64,000 bases of DNA from Gibbula magus (GCA_936450465.1 OW388290.1:22557457-22621456); one strand, 5' to 3'; positions 1 through 10,967 are shown, counted from the stretch's first letter. Numbers and translations are program-made. Notes: generated by a model not told the origin, from the sequence alone.

Positions 1-726
1 CGCTATGTCACAAGAAAACTACAAGACCTCAATGTTATTTTTAATGACACTGACACAGGAGGTTACATGCAGTGTCTACAAAAAAGTGTATGTATGGGCA
101 GTGTGCTGAGTGCAGTCAACAGAGGATAATTTACAAAGTGCAAATGTTAATGACATTGTTTCCTGGACACAATGGATATCCTTGAAGAAAACAAGATCTG
201 TCAAGGGAAACCTCAAATATATTACACTGACCACGGGAACGGGCTTTCTTGATGAACTTGGAGACTCGGTTCAATGAGCAGATTTGGAGGTATAGACGTC
301 ATGCCTTCAACATTCAAAATCAATGTAATCACTTTAAACCAATCGGGTAAGGTTTGACTGAGGACGAGTGCTTTGTACATTGATTTCTCTGAGAATTAAG
401 AGGGTAAACTATCAGGTGAAATACAAAGTATTCATTTCGGTGCATCGAAAACCGCGATCACTCTGCAGACTGAAGCATACTTCAAAAAAGCTAAGGACCA
501 GGTTGAATGTACCACATTGCTACAGTTTCAGATTCCAGGCAACATGGCCCCACAGCAATAATGGCAATAATCTCCAACCAGTCCTGTCTGAAATCAAGGA
601 GAGATATATCCACTTGTTGACCACATCCACTTCAGTGATTGCCCCTGCGCCCAGTACAGGCAGAAGGGAAATTTTTACCTTTTTCTCAAAAGATATTTGA
701 GCTGGGTTTCAAAAGTGGCACTTGGT

Positions 727-767
727 GGTAACGGGGAATCAGGGTTCGATTCCGGAGAGGGAGCATG
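727..767 (+). other. 18S rRNA fragment (41 bases) inside the pseudogene
   Basis: The bases starting GGTAACGGGGAATCAGGGTT and ending GAGAGGGAGCATG match, as I recall it, the universally conserved 5' domain of eukaryotic 18S rRNA. The GGGAGCATG ending is the form I associate with protostomes. It interrupts the protein-coding trace of the surrounding decayed gene just before its HGKG block. Homology stops abruptly on both sides, so it is an insertion or template-switch scar and not an rRNA gene. Confidence 0.75.
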
Positions 768-1894
768 GAAAAGGAATACCTGATGGTATTGGTGGAACAC
801 TGAAACGGATGGCAGACTTTTGTGTGAGACATGGCATTGACATTTATGTCGGCGAATGATTTTTTTCAGGCACTGAAACATGAAACTGCTTTTGAAATGT
901 TCCTAGTTGGAGAGCCAGACACTATCTTGGAGGATCTGAAAATAAAGGAATTGAAAGTTGTTTCAGGAACAATGGCTTTGCATCAATTACTAGTCAAAGA
1001 GCAAGGATGTACAAATGTATTACGCACAGAGACGTGAGTTGCAAATATGAAGGAATAAACACATGCGACGACCATGGATTTAAGAAGTTCACTTTCACCA
1101 CAAATGATGTTCCTCAGGAAAAGACAAGAAAGAGCAAAAGAAAGAATTCATCAAAAGCTTCTTGTAGCTTCAGACCTTATTGAATGGGATATTTCAGATA
1201 AAAATGCTGTAAAGGCTTTGAGAGTCTGAAACAAGAATGTGGAAGATTAAATATAGTCAACATTGAGGGGCAGCAAAGAACTAGTGTTGGGGATCGTCTT
1301 GCACGTGAACCAGCAGGCTCTTGACATCTACCCAAATGATGTACCAGGACATGACGTTATGTTCCCAATAAGCATTATGCCTGTAGCAGTGTTTTTTGTT
1401 GTGGAAATAAAGCAAGAGCAGCAGAACTTAGAACACGCATTGTTGCTGAGTTGGCTATTCATGAACATCTATATCTGGACCAAACATACCTCCAGAAAGG
1501 CCTGGACAAACCACCAAGAAACGATGTGTCAAAAACATTTGCCATGTTTTCATACCAATTTGTACCTGGCATTGTCCTCAGTGCAGAACATGTGAAAGCA
1601 ATCATTCGATAAGAGGTTATGCAAGCAGCAAAACCAAAAACTGTCATGGGAATGTGGCAGATGTTTGGTTTGGCAAGCGTCTTAAAAATGCCCCTGTATT
1701 CAATATATCCAAAACGTGGCAACCAAAATGTTCGCAAAGATCTCAACCGACTCATAGAACCACTGTTAAAACCTCCAATAATATTGGCAACATCATATGA
1801 AGTAGTACAAGGACAGATATGACACACTGTCATTTTGTATGTGTGGTGCCTATTGACACTAACGTGCAAGCTATAGATGTTGACAGGAAGGATG

Positions 1895-2165
1895 AGATTA
1901 ATGCTGGAGAGAATGGCAGGTCTGTACTAGAGATAATGGCGAGGTTAATACTGGAGAGACGGTTGAGGGTGAGGCTGATGCTTGAGAGAAAGGTGAAAAT
2001 GAGACTGGAGAGAAGGGTGGGACTGGTGCGCTAGAGAGAATGGTGACAATGAGGCTTGTGCCTGAGAAAATGGTGAGGGTGAGGCTGGTGCTAGAGAGAA
2101 AGGTGAAAATGATGCTTGAGCTAGAGAGAATGGTGAGGGTGGTGAGGCCAGAGAGGGTTGAGGCT
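1895..2165 (+). repeat. Degenerate ~30-bp minisatellite encoding acidic low-complexity peptide
   Basis: About eight diverged purine-rich copies of a unit like GAGAGAAAGGTGAAAATGAG are present. In one frame the unit reads as an A-G-A-R-E-K-G-E-N type acidic linker, so it probably began as a low-complexity linker of the decayed gene and expanded. The ORFs on the opposite strand here are Ser/Pro shadows. Confidence 0.75.
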
Positions 2166-2439
2166 GGGAGTGATGTATTCGGTTTAGTAACAAATCTCAA
2201 GATTGACATGAAGATCCCGCAATGTTGTTGTCATGTATGAAGGGATGCCATATCCTGGTGTTGTGATTGATACCGACATTAATGATGTAAGGGTGGAATG
2301 TATGCATAGAGTGGGACGACAGAAGAACACTTTTTCCTGGCCCAGAAAATGTATAGACAGGTGTTGGTATTTGTATGAAAATATCATCGCTGTGATTCCA
2401 CCCCTAGGACAAGGACATTATGTAATGGAGAATGCATGA

Positions 2440-4724
2440 GGAGCTGTGGATTCGTTAAAAATAATCAACGAGCCCCGTTATTAAGTAATAACAGTGTTGC
2501 AGATGGAGACAGGTGTTGGTTCAGATAAACTGTAATGTGACAAAACGGACATTTGTCTTGCAAGAGTCAATAAGATACATTAAACAGCAAATAATTAAAA
2601 TAACATTGTTATCAATAGATGACACATAATTACTGTTAATTTAAGATATCGTTGTCAGATGATAATCAAATGTTTTCATTAATCAACCGATACGACTTGA
2701 AACTAGAAAACGTCAACACTTATACACAGCTATTCACAAGTGTTTATTATCTTCAATGTACGTCGTTTGTTATGTTATGTTGTGGGAAAGAGACCCCATG
2801 ACTTCATCAATCAACACATGGCAATTTGAAATACTATTACATCACTTGTTACTTACCGAATGTTACTAGTACATCAAGATAATGTCACGGCTTTCAAATA
2901 AGGTTTAAACATCATTTCATTATACATCCAACTAACACGGTTACTTATAAACCATTTCACGAGTTGTTGAAGTATATAAAGATCAATAGAGCTATTTGGA
3001 GTTGGCTAAGTTTATGCTTAGTTGATGTAACACGTTTAGTTCATATGAGTACAAACCAATTACGATTTACAGAAAATAAGTTAAGGTTTCATAAAAGTAA
3101 AGGGAATTGCTGTTTGGGGATGGTGGAAGTAGGAGTGTCTATGCTTCACTTGAGAACCTTGAGTTTTTATACTTTCTGGAGTTGGAACCAATTCAGGAGT
3201 AAAAGATGAATGCTTGAAAAACAGTGTTTAGCTTCAGGGGACATGATGCATTTGTCGGCTAAAGATTCCTGTTACTTTATAGCGAATTGAATAAGGTATT
3301 AAATGATACGAACGGATCCAAGATCCATGATTTCTAAAAGGATGTTTTGACACACAGGCATTTCCAAATGATCAGTTTTCAGTGGATTCAATATCCAAGT
3401 GCTGTACACTACACTTCACTTTATATTCATTACCAAAACAAAATTACGTAAATGGCGACACAAACACTGCAAATTAAAGAATAAAACCCACAGTCAGTAA
3501 TTATGCACTAATGCAATAATATTTTAACGCGTTAAAGAAAGGCTTTATTTCAATTGTTATTGGTCATTTTTTAAAGTTAAACTTAAATATAGATGAGGAG
3601 GATGGTATTGTTCACTTATAAATCATTTCTCTGATTTAAAGCATTGACATTATTTGAGTTACTCTTATGATATACACAATAAATACACATCCACTGTTGA
3701 TTTTCATACTTATTCAACTTACATGTAATGTGTTTTGTTATTTGCAGGATACTTTTGCATAGCAATTACGTTCAAGCTTGTTTTGAAGCCAAAATGTATA
3801 TGTCTTTAAATAAACAAAATTAGCGGTTTGGTTTTAGTGACACAAAATGCTTTTGGAATTTGGAGCTCAAGAAAACAAATTTATTTTTATTTTTCATTAG
3901 AATCACATCTTTAATCTGTTGATTCATTTTCAATCCTGTCCTAGGATTGCCACGTCCTGTTTGATAATCCCAATTATGTCCAGATGTATGGGTTCATTTG
4001 TAACATTATCCACAATTAGTTGTTCATTTGCTTGTTTTTCATTAAGTACTACTAATGCTCTTTAATGTTATTCCGATACCTAATTGAATTCGGTCTTTTC
4101 AGGCAAGGCAAAAGCTCCCCTGTTCATGGGCTATATGAAAATGTTTTTATTTCGTCTCACCAAGCTAATTCCATAATTTACCATTTAGAATCAAGATTAA
4201 AAGAGCTTCATGTCTGCTGTATAGGGTACATGAGATGGCCACTTGCAATGCTTGTCACATAAAATACTTCTTTCCATTATCCCTGCTTTGATATATCTCC
4301 ATGTAACATGTATATGTAATCTACATTTTCCGTTGAAAACAAATGTACGCAGTCACGCAACGCATGTACATTCGTGTGCAGGTAAAGGCCTATTTCTTTG
4401 GGTTGCAAAAAACTCAGGATGCAAATATTATTATTTGCATTGCGTATTCGAATTAGAAATGATACATTGCAGACAAACAACTCCTATTCTCCAATCATAC
4501 GCCAATTTGGCATGTGTTTCGCAATACACGGTATTTCGTGAAATGTGTGCGAAGTACTCGCGAAATGTTCTCGAAATGTTCGAGAACACGGTGTACTTAA
4601 TTTTGTACAGTATTGTATTCGCTGTACACGTATATCTTATCTTGAATCGTTCACTCTAAATTGATAGACATTCCATATTAACATAATTGCTAGATTTGAA
4701 TTGAATTTAATACATATAAAATAA
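2440..4724. other. Intergenic AT-rich stretch, no gene seen
   Basis: The short ORFs here have no recognisable domains and no splice-site support. The only structured spot is around 4563-4587, where GTTCTCGAA and TTCGAGAAC form a perfect short palindrome around ATG. Confidence 0.6.
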
Positions 4725-7700
4725 GTCTTTTTTATTTCAGTACTTAGAAGGCCTCAGGCCTATAGTACAAGATATACAGTGCACTGACATTTCATGAAAT
4801 AATGTGATTTCTATGTACAAACGCATAAAAGATAAACATGGACAGGTTTTCAATTTCTTCTTTGTTTACACTGTTTAAAAGAAGAGACAATTTTTGCTTA
4901 TTTGGATTTACATAGTATTTTTCTTTGATATATTTCTTTCGGATGATGCTGTACGAAGGACAAATCAGTAAAAAATGGTATTCATCTTCTATAATATTAG
5001 ACTTACATATTTGACAAAATCTTTGTTCTCTACTTATATTGTTATATCTACCCGTTTCAATATAAAGTTCATGAGACGAGCATCGAAATCGTGCTAGACT
5101 AATTCTGTATTTCTTTACATTTAAACAAGATAAGTAATATTCGGTATGGATATTGCTTTTAAAGGTTAGGTACGTGTCACATTTACTTGAAAGTGATAAT
5201 TTTTCCATCCAATTTTGAAAATATATATCTTTTAGTCTTTGTGTAAATTCACTCATGAATTCGGGATCTACACCTATTTCTTGATTTTGCCAAATATTCC
5301 CAAATCCCACTGAAAATAGTGTTGCTTTAACGTCGGTAACCCAATTCTTGTGACCATTCTTGTCGTATAAGAGCATCATTTCATAACATTTTTTAGGTAG
5401 GCGGTATGATGGCATGTTTAGAAGCTTTATCCAATACCGAATAGCTTTACAATATGAGTGGATATATAAAGGGAGTCTGCCACATTCTCCATAAATCATT
5501 AAGTTTGGAGTATTTTGTTTAACACCTAAGAACTTTTTACATGCATAAAGATGAACCATTTCTAGTTTTGCGAACGAATTTAACCCCCAGATTTCTGCCC
5601 CGTATAAGAGAATGGGGTATATTTTGGCATCGAATATTTTGAAAAATGTGTTAATGCTTAGGTCACCTAGTATACTCATCTGTCTTATAATACCAACAAG
5701 TACTTTTTTCCCCTGTATTGCTGCATAGCTTGTATGAGTAGACCATGATAATTGATTAGTGAAAAATACTCCAAGATATTTGTAGGAATTTGTTTTATCT
5801 AATTCACAATCTTTATAATACCATTGTTCCTTCTTCGAAAGTTTTCCACCCTTTTTAAATACCATCACCTTTGTTTTATCCAAGTTAACTGATAATTTTG
5901 AATTGTCACAAAAACTTTCAAGTTCATTAATTTGTTTTTGGAGACCTGAAATAGTACTTGAAATGAGCACAATATCGTCTGCAAAAAGTAAAAGGAATAT
6001 CTGGAAAACATCAGGATGTAGTTGTACACCATGTGAACAGTTATTCTCGATCTGCATAGCCAATTCATTTATGAAAAATGAGAATAAAAACGGGCTCAGT
6101 ACACAACCTTGCCTCACTCCAATCTGTATATCAAGGGTTTCTGATAATATATTATTATTTCTGACACAAGCTTTGACATTTTCATATATGCTACGCAGAA
6201 GGTTATTCATCTTTGGACTTACACCACTCATTTGAAGGAGGTTCCACAATTTGTCCCGTTTTACAGAATCGAATGCTTTTTTAAAATCAACAAATAAAGC
6301 ATAAAATTTCCCCCCTTTCGAATGTAGATATCTTTGTATTAAACTCTGTAGAACAAACATATTGTCAATAGTTGTATAATTCTTTCTGAAGCCTGCCTGA
6401 CATTCCGTTAATTTATTCATAGTCTCACCCCAAAATACCAATCTCTTGTTGATGATAGAAGTGAAAATTTTACTAAAAATACTTAATAGCGTTATTCCTC
6501 TGTAATTATTAACATTCTTCACATCACCATTTTTGTGTAATGGTATAATTATTCCCATTGACCAGTCTGTGGGGAATTGACCTGTTTCTAGTATTTGATT
6601 AAACACTAAGTCGAGATACGGTATCAAAAGATCAGCCGAGTATCTAAACAATTCTGGTATAATATTGTCTGCACCTGGTGACTTTCCAAGTTTAAGATTT
6701 TGGATACTATTTGTTATTTCTTCTCTGGATATAGGTGAATCAAGTATTTGATCGGAAAGTTCTCGGTTTGGATCATACGGTGAATAATCAAGGACATCAA
6801 ATTGGTCAGTTTCGTTATTTACTGTATTTTCTGAAGCAAAAAGATTTTTGAAGTGTTGGAACCACTCGTTAGTAGAGATTACATTTGTTTTAGGCTTCGG
6901 GTTAAGATGTTTTAGCTCACGCCAAAACGATTTGGCATTATGTATATTACTTTCTATCAGGCTTTGTTTATTTTTGTAGTATTCTGTACGTTTACGTTTA
7001 CAAACAGAATGGTATTTATTCCTTATGTTATTATAAGATGTAAGTGAGTCTTTGTCTTTATATTTTCTGAATTTGTTTAGAGATCTACAGCGTTCAGTCT
7101 TTAGTTTCCTGCATTCTTTATCAAACCAAAAGTTATTGTTATTTGTTCTGGGTTTCTTGAGTGTTTTCTTCATATCAGATGCAGCTAAACAAAGCGCCTC
7201 GACAATGTAGTCTATGCTTTTGTCAATACATGAAAATGCGTTGTCTACGGATTTATCAAGAAGTTGCTGCACTTTATCTGATAAAATATTTTCTCTAAAC
7301 AACTCGAGTTTATCGCTATCCCAGACGAATTTAAACCCACTATTACTCACACTATCAGTGTCTAAGTCCGGTTGTCGCGCATGAAGCGCTCGTAAACTCA
7401 TCGTGACTGGGAGGTGGGATGACTCAGCTCTGGATGCTATAGTAAAGTCGGTAACAGAATCAAAGAGCGGCGAAGAGGCTATTACATAATCAATCAAACT
7501 GGCACCATTTTGACCGATATATGTAAAGTCACCAGTTCCAGAGTCAGATCCACATCTCCCATTCATTATATGTAAATTCAATACAGAGCATAGATCAATC
7601 AAATGTTTACCAAAATTGTTTACTATCTTGTCGGCGGAAAAGCGCTGGAGATTGAAAAAGTCACATATAAAATCAGTATAAGATTGGTTTTCACACTCGG

Positions 7701-7752
7701 TGTATTCTAGAATATCGTCTTCAATAAAATCTGCCTTTGTTAAATAAGTCAC
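4725..7752 (-). mobile_element. 5'-truncated non-LTR retrotransposon (APE-type LINE)
   Basis: On the minus strand the order is: a partial endonuclease, a reverse transcriptase, a C-terminal Cys/His knuckle, then a short 3' UTR with an AGGCCTGAGGCCT-like motif and an AATAAA-like end (plus-strand TTTATT near 4730). The same 3' UTR style recurs at about 10970 and 47560. Stops just upstream of 7752 and the missing start of the endonuclease indicate 5' truncation, as expected from target-primed reverse transcription. I could not define target-site duplications. Confidence 0.85.
4792..7752 (-). CDS. LINE ORF2: partial endonuclease, reverse transcriptase, C-terminal zinc knuckle
   Basis: This open frame of 986 codons encodes the replication protein of a LINE. 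Residues about 45-120 are the C-terminal half of an exonuclease-endonuclease-phosphatase-type endonuclease (GDFTYIGQNG, then SSHLPV). Residues about 390-640 are the RT: NNYRGITLLS near 415-424, QAGFRKNYTT near 452-461, VDFKKAFDSV near 488-497, GVRQGCVLSP near 545-554, and the catalytic FADD at 590-593. A Cys-Cys-His-Cys knuckle (C913, C916, H926, C931) lies near the C terminus. A complete ORF2 of this type is usually longer at the N terminus because of the full endonuclease, so this copy cannot supply that activity. The uninterrupted frame indicates a fairly recent insertion. The clade (CR1/L2/RTE-like) is not resolved here. The first Met at 7752 is merely the first ATG after truncation. Confidence 0.9.
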   Translation of the reverse strand: MTYLTKADFIEDDILEYTECENQSYTDFICDFFNLQRFSADKIVNNFGKHLIDLCSVLNLHIMNGRCGSDSGTGDFTYIGQNGASLIDYVIASSPLFDSVTDFTIASRAESSHLPVTMSLRALHARQPDLDTDSVSNSGFKFVWDSDKLELFRENILSDKVQQLLDKSVDNAFSCIDKSIDYIVEALCLAASDMKKTLKKPRTNNNNFWFDKECRKLKTERCRSLNKFRKYKDKDSLTSYNNIRNKYHSVCKRKRTEYYKNKQSLIESNIHNAKSFWRELKHLNPKPKTNVISTNEWFQHFKNLFASENTVNNETDQFDVLDYSPYDPNRELSDQILDSPISREEITNSIQNLKLGKSPGADNIIPELFRYSADLLIPYLDLVFNQILETGQFPTDWSMGIIIPLHKNGDVKNVNNYRGITLLSIFSKIFTSIINKRLVFWGETMNKLTECQAGFRKNYTTIDNMFVLQSLIQRYLHSKGGKFYALFVDFKKAFDSVKRDKLWNLLQMSGVSPKMNNLLRSIYENVKACVRNNNILSETLDIQIGVRQGCVLSPFLFSFFINELAMQIENNCSHGVQLHPDVFQIFLLLFADDIVLISSTISGLQKQINELESFCDNSKLSVNLDKTKVMVFKKGGKLSKKEQWYYKDCELDKTNSYKYLGVFFTNQLSWSTHTSYAAIQGKKVLVGIIRQMSILGDLSINTFFKIFDAKIYPILLYGAEIWGLNSFAKLEMVHLYACKKFLGVKQNTPNLMIYGECGRLPLYIHSYCKAIRYWIKLLNMPSYRLPKKCYEMMLLYDKNGHKNWVTDVKATLFSVGFGNIWQNQEIGVDPEFMSEFTQRLKDIYFQNWMEKLSLSSKCDTYLTFKSNIHTEYYLSCLNVKKYRISLARFRCSSHELYIETGRYNNISREQRFCQICKSNIIEDEYHFLLICPSYSIIRKKYIKEKYYVNPNKQKLSLLLNSVNKEEIENLSMFIFYAFVHRNHIIS

Positions 7753-7867
7753 TAAGTAAAAGCTGTTAAATTATCAAGCTTTTAAAAGTTTACTTTCCAC
7801 ACTGTGGCATTGTCATATTGATGATTTAAGAATAGAATCTCCTAAATGGACTCCCCTAATTCAGAAA

Positions 7868-7950
7868 CAGTGGCGGATCCAAGGGGGGGGTTCAGGGGGT
7901 CCGGACCCCCCCCTTTTCAAATCCATGTATAAGTTGGGATATACATTTAC

Positions 7951-7986
<36 letters not shown>

Positions 7987-8043
7987 AGTGGAGAAAAATT
8001 GTTTTGGGACCCCCCCCTTTCAAAAATCCTGGATCCGCCCCTG
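7868..8043. mobile_element. hAT-like MITE with poly-C core
   Basis: The ends CAGTGGCGGATCC and GGATCCGCCCCTG form imperfect terminal inverted repeats of the CAGNGGCG type seen in hAT-derived MITEs. Both ends are flanked by AGAAA (7863-7867 and 8044-8048), shorter than the 8 bp expected for hAT. The interior contains a run of 31 C (7952-7982) whose length may be a sequencing or assembly artefact. Confidence 0.7.
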
Positions 8044-8599
8044 AGAAACGTGGTGTTGTTGTCTTCACGTTTCCATCTCTTCCTTCATATGTCTAGGATT
8101 TCCTCTGGCCAATCACTGACAAGACTGTCGGAGGTGCGTAATCTGTCCTCGGTTTGATTTCCCTTGACGCCGTGGTTAATTGCACAGCTGGGTGTAATAA
8201 ATGTTGAGGTCAGTCTCAAAGATATCATCCTTCAAATGATATTGAATTTCTGTTTAACGCAAAATCATCCAAATTATTATATAAGTTAGCAACAGTTTTA
8301 ATAGATACGCATGAATATAAACTTGATGAAGTGCAATGCTTTTTATGCAAAAGGTTGGCTTAGTTTAATTTTATGATTGAATGTCCAAAATGTTCTGCCT
8401 AATATTGTTTCGTTAGATAAATTACGAATTTCTATCTTTTCTATTAGAGAAATTAAATTAGTTTATTTTACTATTTCGGCTTCGTAAAACATTTTAGAAG
8501 ACATATGCAATAACAGTGTTGATATATTTCTTTCTTTTATTCTTTACATTGCTAAACTGATTAAATACGTGTATCACGTCAAGGTGTAATTAAATATAA

Positions 8600-8710
8600 A
8601 GCATGTTCTTCTCAGCCACGTTACAGAAATATTGATTTAATGTCATGTAAGAATCGACATGTAGCTGGAAATTTCAATTAAGACTTTTATGAAAAACACT
8701 GCTCAGTAAA
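8600..8710 (+). repeat. Diverged ~110-bp repeat, copy 1 of 3
   Basis: It shares AAAGCATGTTC, ATTGATTTAATGTCAT and GTAGCTGGAAATTT with the stretches at 10223 and 17997 in the same order and orientation. Its nature is unknown. Confidence 0.6.
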
Positions 8711-10222
8711 AGTCGCTACATCAATAAAGTTTGTCTGAGAGGTTTGAGACAGGCGATCTGGAGATTTAAGATTAATTACAGTTTTTTTAATTATTTACAA
8801 ATGCAGGTAAAATAAAACGTGATAACTGTGCTGATGTCCCTAGGCGGATCGTAATATTTCAGGATTCGTGTGTTTATTCACTCAAGCACATTATATTACA
8901 TTTTTAGCCATAAAATGTTTCTGTCCTTAAAAAGTAAATTAGATTCCGTCTAACTAAAAAGTGCTTTATCTAAATTTGTTTCTCGCAACATTTTAAAATA
9001 CAAACATGCAATACATCATGGTGTAAAGTTAGAAAGTATGTATTATGAGTCTGAATATCCATGGAAATCACGCTTTAATTGATTATACATTGATTTACAT
9101 GAGAGAGATCTTTATTTTACCGACGACAGTATTATTTTTAGTAGTAGTAGTAGTAGTATTAATGTTGATAACAGTTTAAATTGTTTGATGACCCCACATA
9201 TCTACTGCTGCTCTGACTTTCACGCACACCGTGGCGGCGATCTTCAGGCATAATGAGTACAAGTGCAACACTGGAGATTTATTTCTTCCTGGCCCGGTTT
9301 GGCGTCTTCCCATGTCTAAAGCTTGATGAGAGAGGAGTTCAGTTCTTATATTAAGGTTGTTTCATCTGCAGCTGAGAATTTCGAGCTTCTCTTCTAAACA
9401 CAGGTTAAATAATCCGGCGTCTCGTTTATTGGTGTTGGGCTTCTTCACAATTTTGAAATTTGTGTCTTTTGTTGAGGATTTCATCATCATTTTGTATGTT
9501 ACATCTTCATAACTTTTGATAGAATGAAGTTGAAGTGGAATTCGTTTAACATTTTAAAATATAAAATCTGACGCTATTCATGTTTTCCAAATGAATTATA
9601 TTAAAGTTCGAATGTTTCCCTTCAGGCCCAAGTGTGTTAAAATGAAAATATTAGTTTGAATCCATTAGTGCTAACTGCTAACCTAACTCATTTAATGCAT
9701 ACTGAAATGTCGCCTTCAAACATTGTTTATCTTCAGGCCAGATATAACCTTGTTTTAATTTTCTTCTAACATTGTTGCCAATAGAAAAAAAACTAAAACC
9801 ACATGTCAACCATTTCCGTATCTTTAAAAACAATCTGCTTTTTGTCACTGAAGTTACACATATAACACATGTAATCGTATTGAATTCTTTGAATACCAAT
9901 TATGATTATTCCATTCTGATGCATATCGACACCTTAAATATTCAATCTCTCATACAGTAACTGCTTCATAATAATTTGATATTGCCGGAAAATATGTCAA
10001 AGTTGGTTTCGATAAGTCGTTTGTGGAGCAATTGATTGAATTAAGGATACAATCTAGAAAATGATCAACGATTAATATTAAAAGTGAATGTTTAGATTTG
10101 CTTATCTTACAGTTTCAGCGTTGACAATGATTAGAAATAATCTGTCACTGATCATGTATTTTCTCACAATTCTGCTTCGCTAAGTGAAAATGCATGCATT
10201 GCTTCCTGATTTAATTGAAAAT

Positions 10223-10330
10223 AAAACATGTTCTATTTCTTCTTAAATGCGGAATCATTGATTTAATGTTATTCTAAAATCGATATGTAGCAGAAAATTA
10301 AAATCACGTTTTCTTGGTAAAAGGCATGCT
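10223..10330 (+). repeat. Diverged ~110-bp repeat, copy 2 of 3
   Basis: It carries AAAACATGTTCTATTTCTTC, TCATTGATTTAATGTTATTC and ATGTAGCAGAAAATT, collinear with copies 1 and 3. Confidence 0.6.
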
Positions 10331-10539
10331 TAAATGGTTAATGTTTGTGTGAAAGAGCGTTGAGAAAAGTTGATCAGTAAAATTCAAAACTCACGTCAAA
10401 TATTTATTGATGGTATTTGAAGATTCGAAATAAATAAAATTGATACATAGTTTTAGGAAGACGGCAAAATAAAAAAATATGAATATTTGAAAAAATAGAC
10501 CGTCAGTATTGTTAGTCGTATACTTATTCAAATACAGAG

Positions 10540-10870
10540 AGGATACTAAACGACCCTCTATATAATACCATTTTTATAAACCGAGTTAATGATTTTGTAT
10601 GAAACGAGCGAAAGCGAGTTTGATACAAAATCATTCACGAATTTAATAAGAAATGGTATTTAATAGAAGGAAGTTTAGTATTCTGTTTATTTCTCTCCAA
10701 CCTATAATCAAGCGAAACAGCCGACATGGCTCTGAAACTAGGATTCCCGCAAGTACGATACCATTGTGACATCAAAACTGCAAACTATTGTGACGTCATA
10801 CCTGCGGCGGTATTAAACTAGTTTAATATTGCCGTATAACTATTACACTGCAGTATCTTACACGGGCGAG
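10540..10870. repeat. CRE-rich dispersed repeat, copy A
   Basis: The copy begins with GAGGATACTAAACGACC and an imperfect fold-back around ACGAGCGAAAGCGAG (AATGATTTTGTA versus TACAAAATCATT). It ends in a segment with TGACATCA (10767) and TGACGTCA (10791) 24 bp apart. Similar architecture recurs elsewhere in the window. Confidence 0.55.
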
Positions 10871-10967
10871 TAATAAATATATATCCACAATTTATTTAGT
10901 GATAATGCAAATTCAACAATCCTAAATCTAAACATGCTCAACACTATCAGTAGAACACAGACAGACA

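Larger units (their letters stand above)
1..2439 (+). pseudogene. Decayed multi-domain gene: DGIGG-type segment, OTU/vertnin-like segment, C-terminal PYPG segment
   Basis: No long ORF survives, but conserved-looking peptide blocks run in order in shifting plus-strand frames. About 560-720 has LQPVLSEIKERY then AQYRQKGNFYLF; 764-1037 has HGKGIPDGIGGTLKRMADF and a block ending VVSGTMALHQLLV. About 1330-1620 has YPNDVPG and ARAAELRTRIVAELAIHEHL; 1621-1860 has MGMWQMFGLASVL, NVRKDLNRLIEPLL and HFVCVVPIDT; 2235-2439 has YEGMPYPGVV, CMHRVG and CWYLYENIIAVIPP. I recognise these blocks as a repeated uncharacterised family in invertebrate gene sets; the middle part resembles vertnin/OTU-like proteins. 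The OTU-type D-G-x-C site seems lost (GHDV). There are frameshifts near 860, 1390 and 1800, internal stops, and no introns. The 5' part lies outside the window. The product is unknown; a mobile-element origin is possible but not shown. Confidence 0.6.
8044..10540. other. Non-coding AT-rich stretch with two diverged repeat copies
   Basis: No gene is supported. A short TAG microsatellite lies at about 9139-9156. The ORFs at 9678-9960 on either strand overlap each other and look like chance. The identifiable content is the pair of ~110-bp repeats listed at 8600 and 10223. Confidence 0.55.

Noticed and set aside
735..757. Pol III B-box-like GGGTTCGATTCC suggesting a tRNA or SINE
   Set aside because: The whole 41-base context matches 18S rRNA; there is no A box or tRNA fold.
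1898..2209. Ser/Thr/Pro-rich minus-strand ORFs
   Set aside because: They arise from the minisatellite read on the wrong strand.
4563..4587. Short perfect palindrome GTTCTCGAA-ATG-TTCGAGAAC
   Set aside because: A single short palindrome in AT-rich DNA with repeated CGAAATG words; no gene or repeat context to support an operator or element end.
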